Positions 11,850 through 24,584 of a stretch of DNA of 64,000 nt are shown piece after piece. The stretch spans positions 124,001 through 188,000 of the forward strand of contig WFMF01000054.1 of the NCBI GenBank assembly GCA_011033025.1, read 5' to 3'. The notes beneath the pieces are model-generated. The model was not told where the DNA came from. It ran no database searches and was given only the letters and a program-made list of their open reading frames with translations. This stretch comes from Beroe forskalii (Eukaryota > Ctenophora > Nuda > Beroida > Beroidae). The position numbers were made by a program, and so were the translations under genes. Numbering within the stretch: position 1 is the stretch's first letter; each line of letters opens with the position of its first letter.

Positions 11850-12420
11850 TATACAAGGCGCAAGGAGCTTGGCAGGCCATGTAAATATCGTATTATTATG
11901 CACTGAGTTACGTCATGGGTATCATGTTACTACTTTATTATAGACAACGTGAACGACAGGAAATTAAGAAAGCACGAAATTATTGTGATTATAAGCAATA
12001 TTTGTCATGGTCACGTCATAAGTTTTCACTTTTTAATTTGTGAGTAGACATAATAGGGGCTTGTATTTGAGTCAGGACACCATAGAGACATGGTTGATCA
12101 TAAAAATAACTCTGTAATCAGATCCTGCAGTATCCACCAATCACTATTCACTGATTGTTTTCTTGACAGCAAGATTGAGACCCTTTTCCTTATTCGTCAA
12201 AGTCAAAAGGAGGCGCCTACCATCAAGTTTTGTCCATAAAGCTATAAGTCTGAAGATTCCAAATAATGAAAGTGGCTGTGAATGATGAATGAGCTAATGA
12301 GACTCAGATAATGATGATAATTCAAATGGGTAGATCAGCGCAAGGCTTAACTGAGCGCTCAATTGCGCTCAGTCACCTTATAGTAATTAGTTTTTAAGAG
12401 TTTAAGTAATAGGATTCTAG
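11850..12420. other. Unassigned sequence
   Basis: No coherent ORF. Ends near the palindromic word GGACATTTGTCCG (12,421 and again at 12,480), which also recurs beside the LINE copies. Confidence 0.45.
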
Positions 12421-12450
12421 GACATTTGTCCGACCCCTAAAGTTAGCTAT

Positions 12451-13413
12451 TTGTTCATGTCGGACAAGAGTCCGAATTCGGACATTTGTCCGAAAGTCAG
12501 ACGCAATTTTATTCAAATGGGCAGGGAACTACTGTGTTTACATAGGATAATCATACGGCCAGGTTCCCCGAATGATGTGGGTACAAGATCATGTGATGCC
12601 AGTCCTAGGCTCGATACTGACAAGATCAGACGAGATGGAACGTTCTCATGTAATGTGATGCGAGGTGATGCCTGCCAACCCTCCTTCCTTGCTCGGATGG
12701 CCAGACGGACTCTCCAGGCAGCTGACAAGCATCCCTGCTCCCCCAGAGACCTGGAACACCTCACCAACCCAAGTACACCAACATCCACCAGCCCTGCCCG
12801 TTCTCAACCGTGACCTACTCCTCCCTCTCAAGCCCAACCTAATCCTCCATCCTCCGCCTCCGACCACCTCCCACTGCCACCTCTACAGATCGATGACAAC
12901 ACCTCTGATCCCAACCTGCCCTCTGGCGCTGACATCCTCAACATGCTGCAAGATGAACCTGACCCCTTCCAGCTCTTGACTAAAGACCTGCTCGATGCTG
13001 GCGCAATCCCGGACACAACCCCCTCAGAAGAACCTGCGAAGAAGAAGAGGAGACAGAGGCTGGCTACATCCTTCACAGACGACGTGACTGCTTACCACCA
13101 AGTCAGACAGAAAGTCCAATCTGGAGAACGCCTCCTGGATGCCTGCAGCAGTGTACAGATAAAGAAGTCATCCTTCTACGATCGCCGCTTCATTGTGGAG
13201 CTCATGGAGACAGATCCTGAATCTTTTGGCACCCTGTTCCAGGCAGAGAAGAGGGTGAAGCTGCTGAACAAGCTGTGCAAGGAGAAGTTGGAAGAGTCTC
13301 CCATCAAGAGGAGCTACCAGTCTCTGAAGGAGGATGGGTCGTGCAAATCATCAGATTTATATAACTGTACAACTGTGTATCAGATTGTGTATAATCAGTT
13401 ATTACTGTATTGA
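12451..13413 (+). pseudogene. HTH-like transposon-associated protein, broken by one stop
   Basis: One frame runs from 12,451 to 13,413 interrupted only by a TGA at 12,811-12,813. The second part (156 codons from the ATG at 12,943) is GC-richer than its surroundings. It begins after a Pro/Ser-rich stretch, has a basic nuclear-localisation-like run (KKKRRQR, about residues 34-40), then a helical region: VRQKVQSGERLLDACSSVQ, then KKSSFYDRRFIVEL. That looks like a helix-turn-helix fold of the kind found in invertebrate transposon-linked proteins; this is a judgement from pattern, not a search. The Pro-rich segment spans the stop. The I-type LINE starts about 300 bp downstream on the same strand, so this may be part of the same composite element. 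Confidence 0.4.
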
Positions 13414-13465
13414 TTTAATATTGATTTAATTGATTTTATTGAATCTTTCGTTTCAATTTCCGCCT

Positions 13466-13642
13466 TCAATTTCCGTTATCAATTTCCGATTAGGTTCCGA
13501 GTAAGGTCCGATTAGGTTCCGAGTAAGGTCCGATTAGGTTCCGACTAAGTTCCGACAAGGTTCCGATTAAGTTCCGATTAAGTTCCGACAAGGTTCCGAT
13601 TAAGGTCCGACTAAGTTCCGACTAAGTTCCGACAAGGTTCCA
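13466..13642. repeat. Minisatellite, 11-bp AGGTTCCGATT
   Basis: About sixteen units of 11 bp alternating GGTTCCGATTA / AGTTCCGACTA, between the HTH-like ORF and the LINE. Confidence 0.85.
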
Positions 13643-13739
13643 CTTATCCCGGTCGGTCTTCGTTAATACTGCCGCAGACTGCAACTTCTCCTACAACTAG
13701 GAGTGCCTCATGCTCTGGGACTCTGATTACTGGGACAAG

Positions 13740-14760
13740 GGAGATGAGAGGAAAGATCAGGAAGGTATCTAAAAGGAAAAACCGAGACCCTACCCTCAAT
13801 TCGTTGAAGAAGGACTCTCGGAAGAAATATGAAAAACTTCGGGATCGGGTGATCTCGTCGAGAAGTATAGACATTTCTGCGCGAAGTTGGAGTCAAAATC
13901 CGAATCGAAAAGAATCTCTAGCTTTATTAAGGACAACAAGGACACAAAGTCATGCGCAGTAAGGAAGAAAGACGGGAGTCTCACTGAGACCCCGACAGAA
14001 ACCTTGGAGCGCATGACGGAAGTGCACTTTGGCGACCTTGGGAACCATGTGGATAGCAATCCACAGGAAACAGCCAATGAGACTGAGCAGCCGTGGAGCC
14101 TCGATCACATATTCTCTGAGAATAGAGTGAAAAGGGCACTGCAGGAGTTCAGTCCTCTATCGGCGGCAGGTCCGGACGGGATACGGCCCATCATGCTTCA
14201 GAAGGGTTGGGGCAGTATTAGTGACGCTTTCATTAGCATTGCTAGAGCAAGCTACCAATTGGGGCACACTCCTGAAACATGGAGGAACTCCAGTGGTATC
14301 TTTCTGCCTAAACCTGGGAAGGATGATTACCACAATCCCAAGTCCTTTAGGACAATCACCTTGTCACCCGTCCTCCTTAAGTGGATGGAACGGGTGATAC
14401 TGTGGCACATGGAAGCGGACCTCAAAGTTTACGAGAAACTTAGCAAGAAACAATTTGATTTCAAGCGAGGTCACTCGACTACGGCCGCTATCCACAAACT
14501 TGTCAGGAAAATCGAGATGGCCCTCCTTAACAAAGGAATGGCACTCGGCACTTTCCTAGACATAGAAGGAGCATTCGACAACGTGTAGTTTGACTCCATA
14601 GACAAGGCCCTATCCAAGAACTGCAAATCACAGGGTGTAAACAGATCATGGATCATGTCAATGATCCGCTGCCGCCGCACCACAGTCGAATTGCAGGGCA
14701 AGGAGAAGGTCTGGAACCTCGTAATAAACGACCTACTAGAGTACACAAGATTCAATGCGA
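13740..14760 (+). pseudogene. I-type LINE reverse transcriptase, internally deleted
   Basis: The frame from 13,887 to 14,588 carries the N-terminal half of a non-LTR reverse transcriptase: SAAGPDGIRP (about residues 90-100), FLPKPGKDDYHNPKSFRTI, and the motif A region LDIEGAFDNV at its end, where a TAG stops it. The fingers region continues after the stop (FDSIDKAL, then KVWNLV). The usual motif B glycine-rich segment (PQG) between motif A and the FADD motif C is missing: sequence jumps from KVWNLVINDLLEYTR to the catalytic FADD. Frameshifts join three frames. The catalytic Asp of motif A and both Asp of motif C are still present, but the enzyme cannot be functional. Confidence 0.8.
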
Positions 14761-15732
14761 CCTGCAAGGGTTCGCGGATGATATCTCCCTGGTCTCTGTG
14801 GTCACCACCCCCCAAAAACCAGCAGGTTGTAACATCCAAGGCTTCGATGCGGACACCTCGAGAGAGGTTACGCAGAAAAGCCTCAACAGTATCAACCAGT
14901 GGTGCAAATCACACGGGCTTACCTTGAGCCACGTGAAAACACAGGAATTGGTCATTCACCAGGCCCCTGAAAGTGGACGGCGTAGAGATAGAAATGCGAA
15001 CGACCACGAAATTCCTGGGTATCAGTTGGCAAATGTTTTGATAAAAGGAGCCCTACCCTCGACACCCAACATAGCGCTGGATGTGATCACGGGTTTGCCC
15101 CCAATAACAATGTGGATTAACGAGTGTGCAGCGAGGGAGGCCCTACGGTTGAAGACCAATGGTCATTGGTCTCTTCCACCGCCTGGGAAACCCTCGATCC
15201 GCATCGCTAGCCACATTGACACAAACGAGAAGCTCCTCAGGGCTTTGCCCAGGGAGGTACCCTCTTCGGAACACGATCCAATGACGCCAATTCTGAGTAT
15301 TGACCAAAAGTTCACCGTGCGTTTCCCCTCGAGGGACGACTATGGAGGACCGGAGGAAGGTAATTATGACATTGTGTGTTATACTGATGGATCTAGAATC
15401 ACCGACCAATCAGGAGCAGGGGTGGTGATACGTGGAGGGCCACATTTGAATCACAGTGAACCCTTCCACCTGGGTCAACACAGTACAGTGTTCCAAGCGG
15501 AAGTCTTTGCAGTCGCAAAAACAGCCGAAATTCTAGAGGAACACGCACTGAAGGACAGAAAGATCTTGATAAACTGTGACAGTAAATCTGCTATCCATGC
15601 GATTAACAGCACGATTATGAAGAACAAGATGCCCCTCAGGTTCGGTCCAATGACGTAACACTCAGTTGGATTCCGGCCCACAGTGGCTTTGAGGGAAACG
15701 AGTTGGCCGACCTCACAGCGAAAGCTGGGTAG
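14760..15732 (+). pseudogene. LINE reverse transcriptase C-terminus and RNase H domain
   Basis: The frame from 14,648 to 15,658 becomes meaningful at about codon 38, with QGFADDISLV (RT motif C) and a connecting region. From about 15,366 an RNase H domain follows: YTDGS (first catalytic Asp), FQAEVFAV (Glu), NCDSKSAIHAI (second Asp). After a frameshift near 15,650 comes WIPAHSGFEGNELAD (last Asp, about 15,667-15,711), then a stop. All four RNase H acidic residues are visible, though in two frames. An RNase H downstream of RT places the element in the I group of LINEs. A near-identical copy of 15,067-15,732 lies at 22,554-23,219. Confidence 0.85.
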
Positions 15733-16500
15733 GCCAATGAAAACAACAGCGCAACCAGTGTCTTACTTCCTATTCCGCGTAACGTCTGCTACGCGGCTCT
15801 TACTAAGAGTCTTAGCTTAGGAGGAAGACGTCCTCGAATTCGAAATGTGCCCAACCCTGGGCAGTATTAGGGTGCAGTATTTCGGCACCTACCATTGCTC
15901 AGGGACCGACATCTTCGACAAGTTGAAGATCAACAGGATCGTTAGCTATGCTCATAGGACTGGGCAACTGGAACCTAGAAAAGCCGATAACGTTCCTGAA
16001 ACTAACTAACCATGGAATCCTCCTGGACTTGCGACGGGAAGATCCACACCAAAGGGTACCACGAGTCCCAAACCTGGTTGGGACTCGACGGTACCCCGGA
16101 ACACCAACACTGGGCAGGAAGTCTCTTCCCGTAACCATGTTGTCAACACCAATGTGCTCCCGGCATATTGGTCCTCCTGGGGAGGTACGGGACTCGTTCC
16201 CATCCCAGCCCTGGCAACAGGGACCTCCCAGCGGGAGGTCCCGTGCTGGGGACTCTGTTTGGATCTCTTGTAGATCCATCCCCCGTGTAGTAGTTGATTA
16301 CTCAGAACATACCAGAAGATCCTCTCCAGCAAGACCACCACCCTCTACAGAAAACTTGTCGAAGAAGTCGACAGCTGGGGTCCCTGGCAACTTCCTGGAC
16401 TACGAACTGGCGATCCAAAACGCTATTGCTGATGTGTGGCCCTCTACTGCCTCTACTGATGCGTTGTATTTAGTAGCAGTTGGTAACATGACTTGAAGTA
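15733..16500 (+). pseudogene. LINE 3' coding remnant
   Basis: Decayed continuation of the LINE with fragments in several frames. The 182-codon frame 15,948-16,496 looks partly spurious; only its end (AIADVWPSTASTDALYLV) reads like protein. Repeated at 23,233-23,975 with small indels. Confidence 0.5.
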
Positions 16501-16539
16501 TTTTTGATTATATAAAACTTATCTTTGTGTGAAACATGC

Positions 16540-16885
16540 AGCTTATACAATTCTTTATTCTGTTGAATACCTCATTAAGTTTAACTATGTTTGCTATTCG
16601 ATAAATCATTCGCAGTAACTGGCCCAAAGCTTTGGAACATTCTCCCTTGCAGCGTCACCTGTGCTCCGTCCATCGAGGCTTTCAAATCGATATTGACATC
16701 CCACATCATGAGCACTTATCCAGATCAACCACCAGTACCCGGGTATACCTCACCTAATTGTAAATCGCTACTGGACTGGAGCACAGGTGGTCTACAACAG
16801 ATGTTCTAGCTCGGATTTCCAGCAAGAATCTACAAGAGGTACAAGAGGTAGGTACCGACAAATATCCGTGTCGGACAAGTGAAAC
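16540..16885 (+). pseudogene. LINE C-terminal tail
   Basis: Frame 16,591-16,809 encodes SFAVTGPKLWNILPCSV, then IEAFKSILTSHI and SLLDWSTGG. This is the typical C-terminal signature found after reverse transcriptase in many invertebrate non-LTR elements. The same sequence is at 24,072-24,290, where a stop truncates it earlier (after SLLD). Confidence 0.65.
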
Positions 16886-16903
16886 TGAAAGGCTCCTCCC
16901 ATT

Positions 16904-19900
16904 TAGTAAGGGATTGATCCATAACCCCCCGTGAACTAAATCCTCCCAAAGATGTTAGAACGGAATTCGGTAGTCCATAGGCCCAAGAACCACCAAAAAA
17001 AAGTTGCCCAAGAAAATCCTTGGGGAACCTTTGATTTTACCCCTTTTACCCACGCGTGAGGGTAAAAAACTTTTAAGAGAGCCATATTTCTGCTTCCTTT
17101 TGAGATAGAGAGGTCAACGACCAGTCTAAAATGTGCGCAATGGTCATATTTGGTTCAAGGGTCAAGGTTTGAAGTCGTTATCTCGAACCGTTTTCGAGAT
17201 AATCCCAAAACCCCCTTTTCGCTAAGCGCAAAGGGGTAAAAAAGTGGTACTGCTAAATTTGGCTCTACTGCAGGCAACTGACCATTTTTTGTAATTGTAG
17301 AAACGTTTCTGGAGTCGCATATAGTCTAAAGTTGCACCGAAAAAAGTTGCCCAAGATATTCCATAAGGAACCCCATTTTACCCCTTTTTTGTACCCCCGC
17401 ATAAGCGAAAATTTGAAATTGGGATATCTCCGCTTCCTTTTGAGATAGAGAGGTCAACGACCAGTCTAAAATGATTGCAATGGTCATATTTAGCGGGGCG
17501 GATCAAGGTTTCAAGTCATTATCTCAAACCGTTTTCGAGATAATCCCCAAAAACCCTTTTTCGCTAAAAAGCATAAAGGGGTAAAAAAGTGGTACTGCTA
17601 AATTTGGCTCTATGCTGCAGGTAAATTGACCATTTTCATGATTGGAGACACATTTCTGAGTCGTTTTACAGTCTAAAGTTGCACCAAGAAAAAGTTGCCC
17701 AAGATATTCCATAGGGAACCTCCATTTTAACCCCTTTTTCATACCCCGCCATCAGCGAAAATTAGAAATGGATATCTCGGCTTCCTTTGGCGATACAAAA
17801 GGTCAGCAATCAATCTAGAATATGTTGAATGAGAATATATTTGGTGGGGTAGAGCATAGTTTGAGGCCGCTTTTTCCATCGGCTTTGAAGATAATTGCTC
17901 AAAATTCCATTTTTCGTCACTTCTATGGAGTCAGCTAGATTTTCCTTCATCCCTAATTAGTGCAATTAAAAATGGTATTATCAAGCTTTTAAATTTAGAA
18001 ATGGTTTCAATAATGGCATAAACCATCGTGGGTTGTCAATCTACAGTCAACTTCAAATTAGTTAATTATTAATGGTGGCAAATCCTGTACCCAATATCGA
18101 TTAATCCTCGTTGACTTGCCCCAGTTATTGTTAATTTGGGTAAATGCAAGACTAGTCACAATTAAATCCATTATTTGTTTGTAGAAATACAAGTCAACAA
18201 AAACCTATATAACTGTCAAATTTTTGCTGCTTTTAGTTATTGCTGGTTGTTTGTTTTCTGTAATGTCAATAATTTTAGATCTTGTAATAAAATTGTTGAC
18301 CTGAAGTGCGGAAGAAGAAAAACGAAAAGCCATTCTTCACGAGCTCAGTGATTCGGAAAAGCCCTGGCTAGATTTTATCTAGCTTTCGCAATTGAGTTCA
18401 ATATCATAGACCTATTTTCAAGCCAAATATTCTGTCGACTGTCAGTGTCCTACAATTCCGGGACAATCCAGATGAATTGCGTGGTTCAATCCAAAGAATG
18501 CGAAAAAGTTGGAACTTTTGTCTCGAGACACGAAGACAGCGTTCTTTTAAGGAAGTTTTTACTTTTATTTCTTTCTCAGGTTGTCTTGCCCTTATATGAT
18601 AGCCACTGTTCGCCCAAGAAATGCATCTTGCTTGTCTGTTTATTAGAATTGTGTAATTATCGTTGTTTAGAATGAAAACGATCCTGGAACATGAAACCCA
18701 GATCAATATCATAATTAATTGGTCGCCCCCGAAGTGCTGAATTTGGTTTCCCTATTTTTCCCAATAATTTTTAATCTTTAAGAAATTTTGTTAATATGAT
18801 GTCAAATTAAAATCGAAAGTTCATGGCAAAATCTGAAGACTGAAACCTATGCATCAAACGCGCACCTGAAATCCCTATTCACTAAGGTATAATTTATGTT
18901 CAATCATGTCAGTACCCATAGTACCTACTCAGTACTCGACGTGAAAAATCCAACACAATCAGCGGAAACGGATCAATGAATATCTCCTGAATTCCCCCGT
19001 CTGAACGTGAAAGCGTTGTAACATTAATGAACCAAATTAACTCCTAGGTCATAGGTGCAAATCGCCGTTACATTTATTTCATCATTCAGCCTCGGTTCAG
19101 CTATGTAAAATTATATCTGCTTGGCTCAAAGAAAGTCTCGAAGTAACGTATCGGATTACTCATCTTGATATAGCTTAACAATCATACTCTCCTCCTCACT
19201 GCGTTGAGGCTCCCAAATCTAATTTGATTAGGGTCCAAATCGAATGAAACCAAGAGATATTATTCAAACTAAATTACGACCAACGTTGAAGTAACATTTT
19301 CGTTCGTTTGGGGGTCAGATTCATGAAACCTGCGAACGCGTTCGTCTTGAGCTCGCTATTAATAAGATTACGACAAGGAACAGGAATTGCTATCACCTAG
19401 CACAAACTGCACATTAAACAATAGATGATTCCGATATAGAGTAGTAAGTATCAAGTAGGTAGGTACTGGCTTTCTAGGTATTATAAAATTGATTGAATGA
19501 ATAAAATGATGCATTGTTGTTAATGGAGTTAAGTATTAAACTAAAGAACTAATTGATAAAACAGTAAATTTTTTGATTAATCCACTCAAATTTGGTCGCC
19601 CCCATATGAACCTTCGTTCGCCATGATATTGATTAGGGACTCGAAACACACATTGTTCCATTTTTTCGCTTGATCCACAACCGTTATAAATAAATAAACA
19701 CGAACCTATCGGGTCCATTTAAGGTTACTTCCCGAGGGATGTATCCGATTTAGGCCCGAGCCCGTGGGGCGAGGGTCTAAACCAATATGGACCCGATCAG
19801 GCAAGTGTCTTTGTAGACTTCAGAGGGTTCTATGCTCAACTACTACAGAATGGTTAAAATGCATCTTTACAGGGTTTCAGGATCAAACTGTTCGTGTACA

Positions 19901-21411
19901 ATGGCATTGTCACATTGAAAGCAGCTGTCAAATTTTATAATGGATGATGGCATTTTTGCTCACTAGCAATCATCAAGTATTTTCTGTCAACATAACTTGG
20001 CATTGGTGGAAGTTTGCTCACAATGGATCTGTCTTTATAACCTGGTCTGGTTTGTCTCGAATTGAAGTAGAAGGGCAATCCCCCAGCTCGTATCATAAGA
20101 CACTCTACCCACCTTTGAAAAAATGTGACCTTTAAAGCAGAGATTTTCCGAACTCAGACAAGGGGAAACGAGATATAATTGGTTGGATATACCATGCTAA
20201 CCACTCACTAGAGAATGACTATATGAGGATGACAGTCAATGAGGCGCAACTGATAAAAGAAGCAATGCCAATGAAAACTCACATCTTTGTTTTGGGCCTC
20301 GTTGGCAATCTTGATCGTTTTTATTGTGATTCACTTTGCTGTCTGTATGAGAATTACGTTTAGAAACACTGTGTTTATTCAAACATCCACAGTATAAACA
20401 GAAGCAACTATCATTACCTTTGCTGATTACATTGTAAATGATAATAATCTATGGGCTTTGTTTACGAATCAAGGCTTCAGTTTTTTTTTAAATCTTTTCT
20501 ACAAATAGTACAACAAAAGTATTAAAATTTGCTGAGATTTCTAATTTTCGCTCATGCAGGGGTATGAAAAAGGGGTTAAAACGGAGGTTCCCTATAAGAT
20601 ATCTTGAGCAAATTTTTCTTGGTGCAACTTTAGACTGTTAACGACTCAGAAATGTGTCTCCAATCATGAAAATGGTCAATTTACCTGCAGTATAGAGCCA
20701 AATTTGGCAGTACCACTTTTTTACCCCTTTGCACTTAGCGAAAAAGGGGTTTTTGGGGATTATCTCGAAAACGGTTTGAGATAACGACTTGAAACCTTGA
20801 TCCGCCCCACTTAATGTGACCATTGCGCTCATTTTAGACTGGTCGTTGACCTCTCTATCTCAAAAGGAAGGGGAGATATCCCAATTTTAAATTTTTGCTT
20901 ACGCGGGGGTACGAAAAAGGGGTAAAAATGGGGGTTCCTTATGGAATATCTTGGGCAACTTTTTTTGGTGCAACTTTAGACTATATGCGACTCAGAAACG
21001 TTTCTACAATTACAAAAATGGTCAATTTGCCTGCAGTAGAGCCAAATTTAGCAGTACCACTTTTTACCCCCCTTTGCGCTTAGCGAAAAAGGGGGTTTTT
21101 AGAATTATCTCGAAAACGGTTCGAGATAACGACTTCAAACCTTGACCCGCCCAACCAAATGTGACCATTGCGCACATTTTAGAATGGTCGTTGACCTCTC
21201 TATCTCAAAAGGAAGCAGAGATATGCCCTCTTAAAGTTTTACCCTACGCGTGGGTAAAAAAGGGGTAAAAAATCAAGGTTCCCCAAGGATTTTCTTGGGC
21301 AACTTTTTTTGGTGGTTCTTGGGCCTATGGACTACCAAATTCCGTTCTAACATCTTTGGGAGGATTTAGTTCACGGGGGGTTACAGCCTGGGGCAGATAC
21401 ATCCCTTACTA
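16904..21411. mobile_element. Foldback-type element 1 (4.5 kb, TAGTAAGGGAT termini)
   Basis: Both ends begin TAGTAAGGGAT. Arms of about 1 kb (16,904-17,930 and 20,520-21,411) are inverted copies, each made of tandem ~345-bp units with CCCCTTTT, TTTTGAGATAGAGAGGTC and TCGAGATAAT words. Flanking ATT at 16,901-16,903 and 21,412-21,414 is a 3-bp target duplication. The duplicated copy of the region at 24,470 lacks it, giving an empty site. The interior (17,930-20,500) is mostly unassigned AT-rich DNA plus a coding remnant at 19,860-20,400. No transposase recognised, so it is probably non-autonomous. Confidence 0.85.
19860..20400 (+). pseudogene. Envelope-like remnant inside element 1
   Basis: Diverged relative of the remnants inside elements 2 and 3. 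It has a readable 63-codon piece (19,944-20,135) and, in other frames, a helix-forming stretch followed by a hydrophobic segment and basic residues near 20,290-20,360. Disrupted by stops and frame changes. Assignment to a retroelement envelope-type membrane glycoprotein is inference from layout only. Confidence 0.3.
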
Positions 21412-21479
21412 ATTCCCAATCAGTGTTCAATGAGTTTGAATAAATAGTTATGGGATTTCCGGACAAATGTCCGTGTCGG

Positions 21480-21930
21480 TAAACTTAGTTATATTTGCGC
21501 TCAATTGCGCCCATTTGCGCTAATTCTAAGAATTGTTGCGCCAATTTGCGCTTTAGATCCTCAAATAAGGCTGAGCGCAAATGAACGCAAATGAGCACAA
21601 ATTTTTGCGCTCATTTGCGCCCATTTGCGCTCTGTATCGCGATCATTTGTCCCTAGGCTGAGCGCAAATGAACGCAAAATCAAATGAGCACAAATTTTTG
21701 CGCTCATTTGCGCTCTGTATCGCGATCATTTGTGATTTGCGCTCAACTGCGCCCGTTTTGCGACCATTTTGAAAAAACCTCCTTTTATTTGCGCTCAATT
21801 GTGCTCAATAACAATAACGCTATGCTATAGGTAAGTATAATTTGCAGTCAGTTGCGCTTATTCTCGATGAGTGCATTTCTTTTTCGATTGCGCTCAGCTG
21901 TGCTCAATTTTGTTCAGTATGAATATACTA
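21480..21930. repeat. Degenerate TTTGCGCTCAATTGCGCC repeats (copy 1)
   Basis: Irregular repeats of CATTTGCGCTC and GCGCAAATGAGC in both orientations. Duplicated at 24,585-24,990 by the tandem duplication; the same word family recurs at 29,420-29,720. Confidence 0.8.
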
Positions 21931-22553
21931 CAGTAAATTTGTGAGTGAATTCGCCTATTTGGAAATGGACAGGATTTGGAAAGGTCGTGAAATGGATGAG
22001 AAGCAAATGAGAACCAATTCCAAATGAAGCGTTAAATGACTTCAAGTTCAAGTTCAAAACCGGTTCAGGGTTGAAGAAGGCATTGAGTTAGAGTAGATAT
22101 ATATTGTCAGGCGTTGCCTGACCCCCTCGCGCGATATATATATATATATATATCAGACAAGATATATAGATCAAGATGACTTGTGCAAATTTTTGGCAAC
22201 TTTGGACTTTCGGGGCGCTGGGTTACGCTCTTTTTTATAACAAAATCGAAAATTTTAGAATTGCGTAAAAAGACTCAAAACCGGTTGAAACGTGCTTAGT
22301 TCCTAGGCGCGCGCGCCGTCGTTCTTCTTCAGGAAGCTCCATTTAACCAAAATGAAGGCATCAACTCAATACATATGAGAGCATTTTCTTATCAATTTTG
22401 ATGAATTTTTATTGAGAGTGCGAGTGTTGCCTCACTTTGATTCGACGGACTTTGCCCGTCTAATGTTGTTTATGCAAAAAAAAGGCACAGTACACACGGA
22501 AAAATTCTGATCGGCCTGATCCAGTCCTTGCTTCTTTTAGTTTGATAACTATT
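21930..22553. other. Unassigned tail of duplication unit 1
   Basis: Non-coding, shared with 24,990-25,800. Contains a GC hairpin GTCAGGCGTTGCCTGAC at about 22,108 and an (AT)n run (22,136-22,154). Confidence 0.6.
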
Positions 22554-23232
22554 CAACATAGCGCTGGATGTGATCACGGGTTTGCCCCCAATAACAATGT
22601 GGATTAACGAGTGTGCAGCGAGGGAGGCCCTACGGTTGAAGACCAATGGTAATTGGTCTCTTCCACCGCCTGGGAAACCCTCGATCCGCATCGCTAGCCA
22701 CATTGACACAAACGAGAAGCTCCTCAGGGCTTTGCCCAGGGAGGTACCCTCTTCGGAACACGATCCAATGACGCCAATTCTGAGTATTGACCAAAAGTTC
22801 ACCGTGCGTTTCCCCTCGAGGGACGACTATGGAGGACCGGAGGAAGGTAATTATGACATTGTGTGTTATACTGATGGATCTAGAATCACCGACCAATCAG
22901 GAGCAGGGTGGTGATACGTGGAGGGCCACATTTGAATCACAGTGAACCCTTCCACCTGGGTCAACACAGTACAGTGTTCCAAGCGGAAGTCTTTGCAGTC
23001 GCAAAAACAGCCGAAATTCTAGAGGAACACGCACTGAAGGACAGAAAGATCTTGATAAACTGTGACAGTAAATCTGCTATCCATGCGATTAACAGCACGA
23101 TTATGAAGAACAAGATGCCCCTCAGGTTCGGTCCAATGACGTAACACTCAGTTGAATTCCGGCCCACAGTGGCTTTGAGGGAAACGAGTTGGCCGACCTC
23201 ACAGCGAAAGCTGGGTAGGCCAATGAAAACAA
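22554..23232 (+). pseudogene. LINE RNase H region, duplicate copy
   Basis: Nearly identical to 15,067-15,745. It differs by scattered substitutions and a 1-base loss in the GGAGCAGGG run near 22,905, which splits the RNase H frame into 22,570-22,914 and 22,908-23,144. The copy begins abruptly inside the coding region, not at an element end, so it arose by duplication rather than by retrotransposition. Confidence 0.85.
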
Positions 23233-24440
23233 CAGCGCAACCAGTGTCTTACTTCCTATTCCGCGTAACGTCTGCTACGCGGCTCTTACTAAGAGTCTTA
23301 GCTTAGGAGGAAGACGTCCTCGAATTCGAAATGTGCCCAACCCTGGGCAGTATTAGGGTGCAGTATTTCAGTACCTACTACTGCTCAGGGACCGACATCT
23401 TCGACAAGTTCAAGATGAACAGGATCGTTAGCTATGCTCATAGGACTGGGCAACTGGAACCTAGAAAAGCCGATAACGTTCCTGAAACTAACTAACCATG
23501 GAATCCTCCTGGACTTGCGACGGGAAGATCCACACCAAAGGGTACCACGAGTCCCAATCCTGGTTCAGGTTGGGACTCGACGGTACCCCGGAACACCAAC
23601 ACTGGGCAGTAATTCTCTTCCCGTAACCATGTTGTCAACACCAATGTGCTCCCGGCATATTGGTTCTCCTGGGGAGGTACGGGACTCGTTCCCATCCACA
23701 GTAGCCCTGGCAACAGGTCCCGTGCTGGGGACTCTGTTTGGATCTCTTGTAGATCCATCCCCGTGTAGTAGTTGATTACTCAGAACATACCAGAAGATCC
23801 TCTCCAGCAAGACCACCACCCTCTACAGAAAACTTGTCGAAGAAGTCGACAGCTGGGGTCCCTGGCAACTTCCTGGACTACGAACTGGCGATCCAAAACG
23901 CTATTGCTGATGTGTGGCCCTCTACTGCCTCTACTGATGCGTTGTATTTAGTAGCAGTTGGTAACATGACTTGAAGTATTTTTGATTATATAAAACTTAT
24001 CTTTGTGTGAAACATGCAGCTTATACAATTCTTTATTCTGTTGAATACCTCATTAAGTTTAACTTATATGTTTGCTATTCGGTAAATCATTCGCAGCAAC
24101 TGGCCCAAAGCTTTGGAACATTCTCCCTTGCAGCGTCACCTGTGCTCCGTCCATCGAGGCTTTCAAATCGAGATTGACATCCCACATCATGAGCACGTAT
24201 CCAGATCAACCACCAGTACCCGGGTATACCTCACCTAATTCTAACTCGCTACTGGACTAGAGCACAGGTGGTCTACAACAGATGGTCTAGTTCGGATTTC
24301 CAGCAAGATCTACAAGAGTTGTCGTACGATGTATGACCCGCTGACGCCAGCGCTGATTCTCGAGAGGGTCTGTCAACGTCAGACAACTACAAGAGGACAG
24401 AGGTACAAGAGGTAGGTACCGACAAATATCCGTGTCGGAC
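23233..24440 (+). pseudogene. LINE 3' part and C-terminal tail, duplicate copy
   Basis: Matches 15,746-16,885 with small indels near 23,560-23,710 and extra sequence around 24,318-24,390. The C-terminal signature TGPKLWNILPCSV is at 24,072-24,260. It then runs straight into AATCAGTGTTCAATAAG, the sequence that in the other copy lies beyond foldback element 1. Confidence 0.8.
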
Positions 24441-24584
24441 AAGTGAAACTGAAAGGCTCCTCCCAATCAGTGTTCAATAAGTTTGAATAAATAGTTATGG
24501 GATTTTCGGACAAATGTCCGTGTCGGACAAAAGTCCGCAAAATTTCGTACTGGGTTTCGGACAACTGTCCGTGTCGGAAAACCT

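Noticed and set aside
22136-22154. AT run as a TATA or replication origin
   Set aside because: It is a simple (AT)n microsatellite next to a GC hairpin, with no gene downstream.
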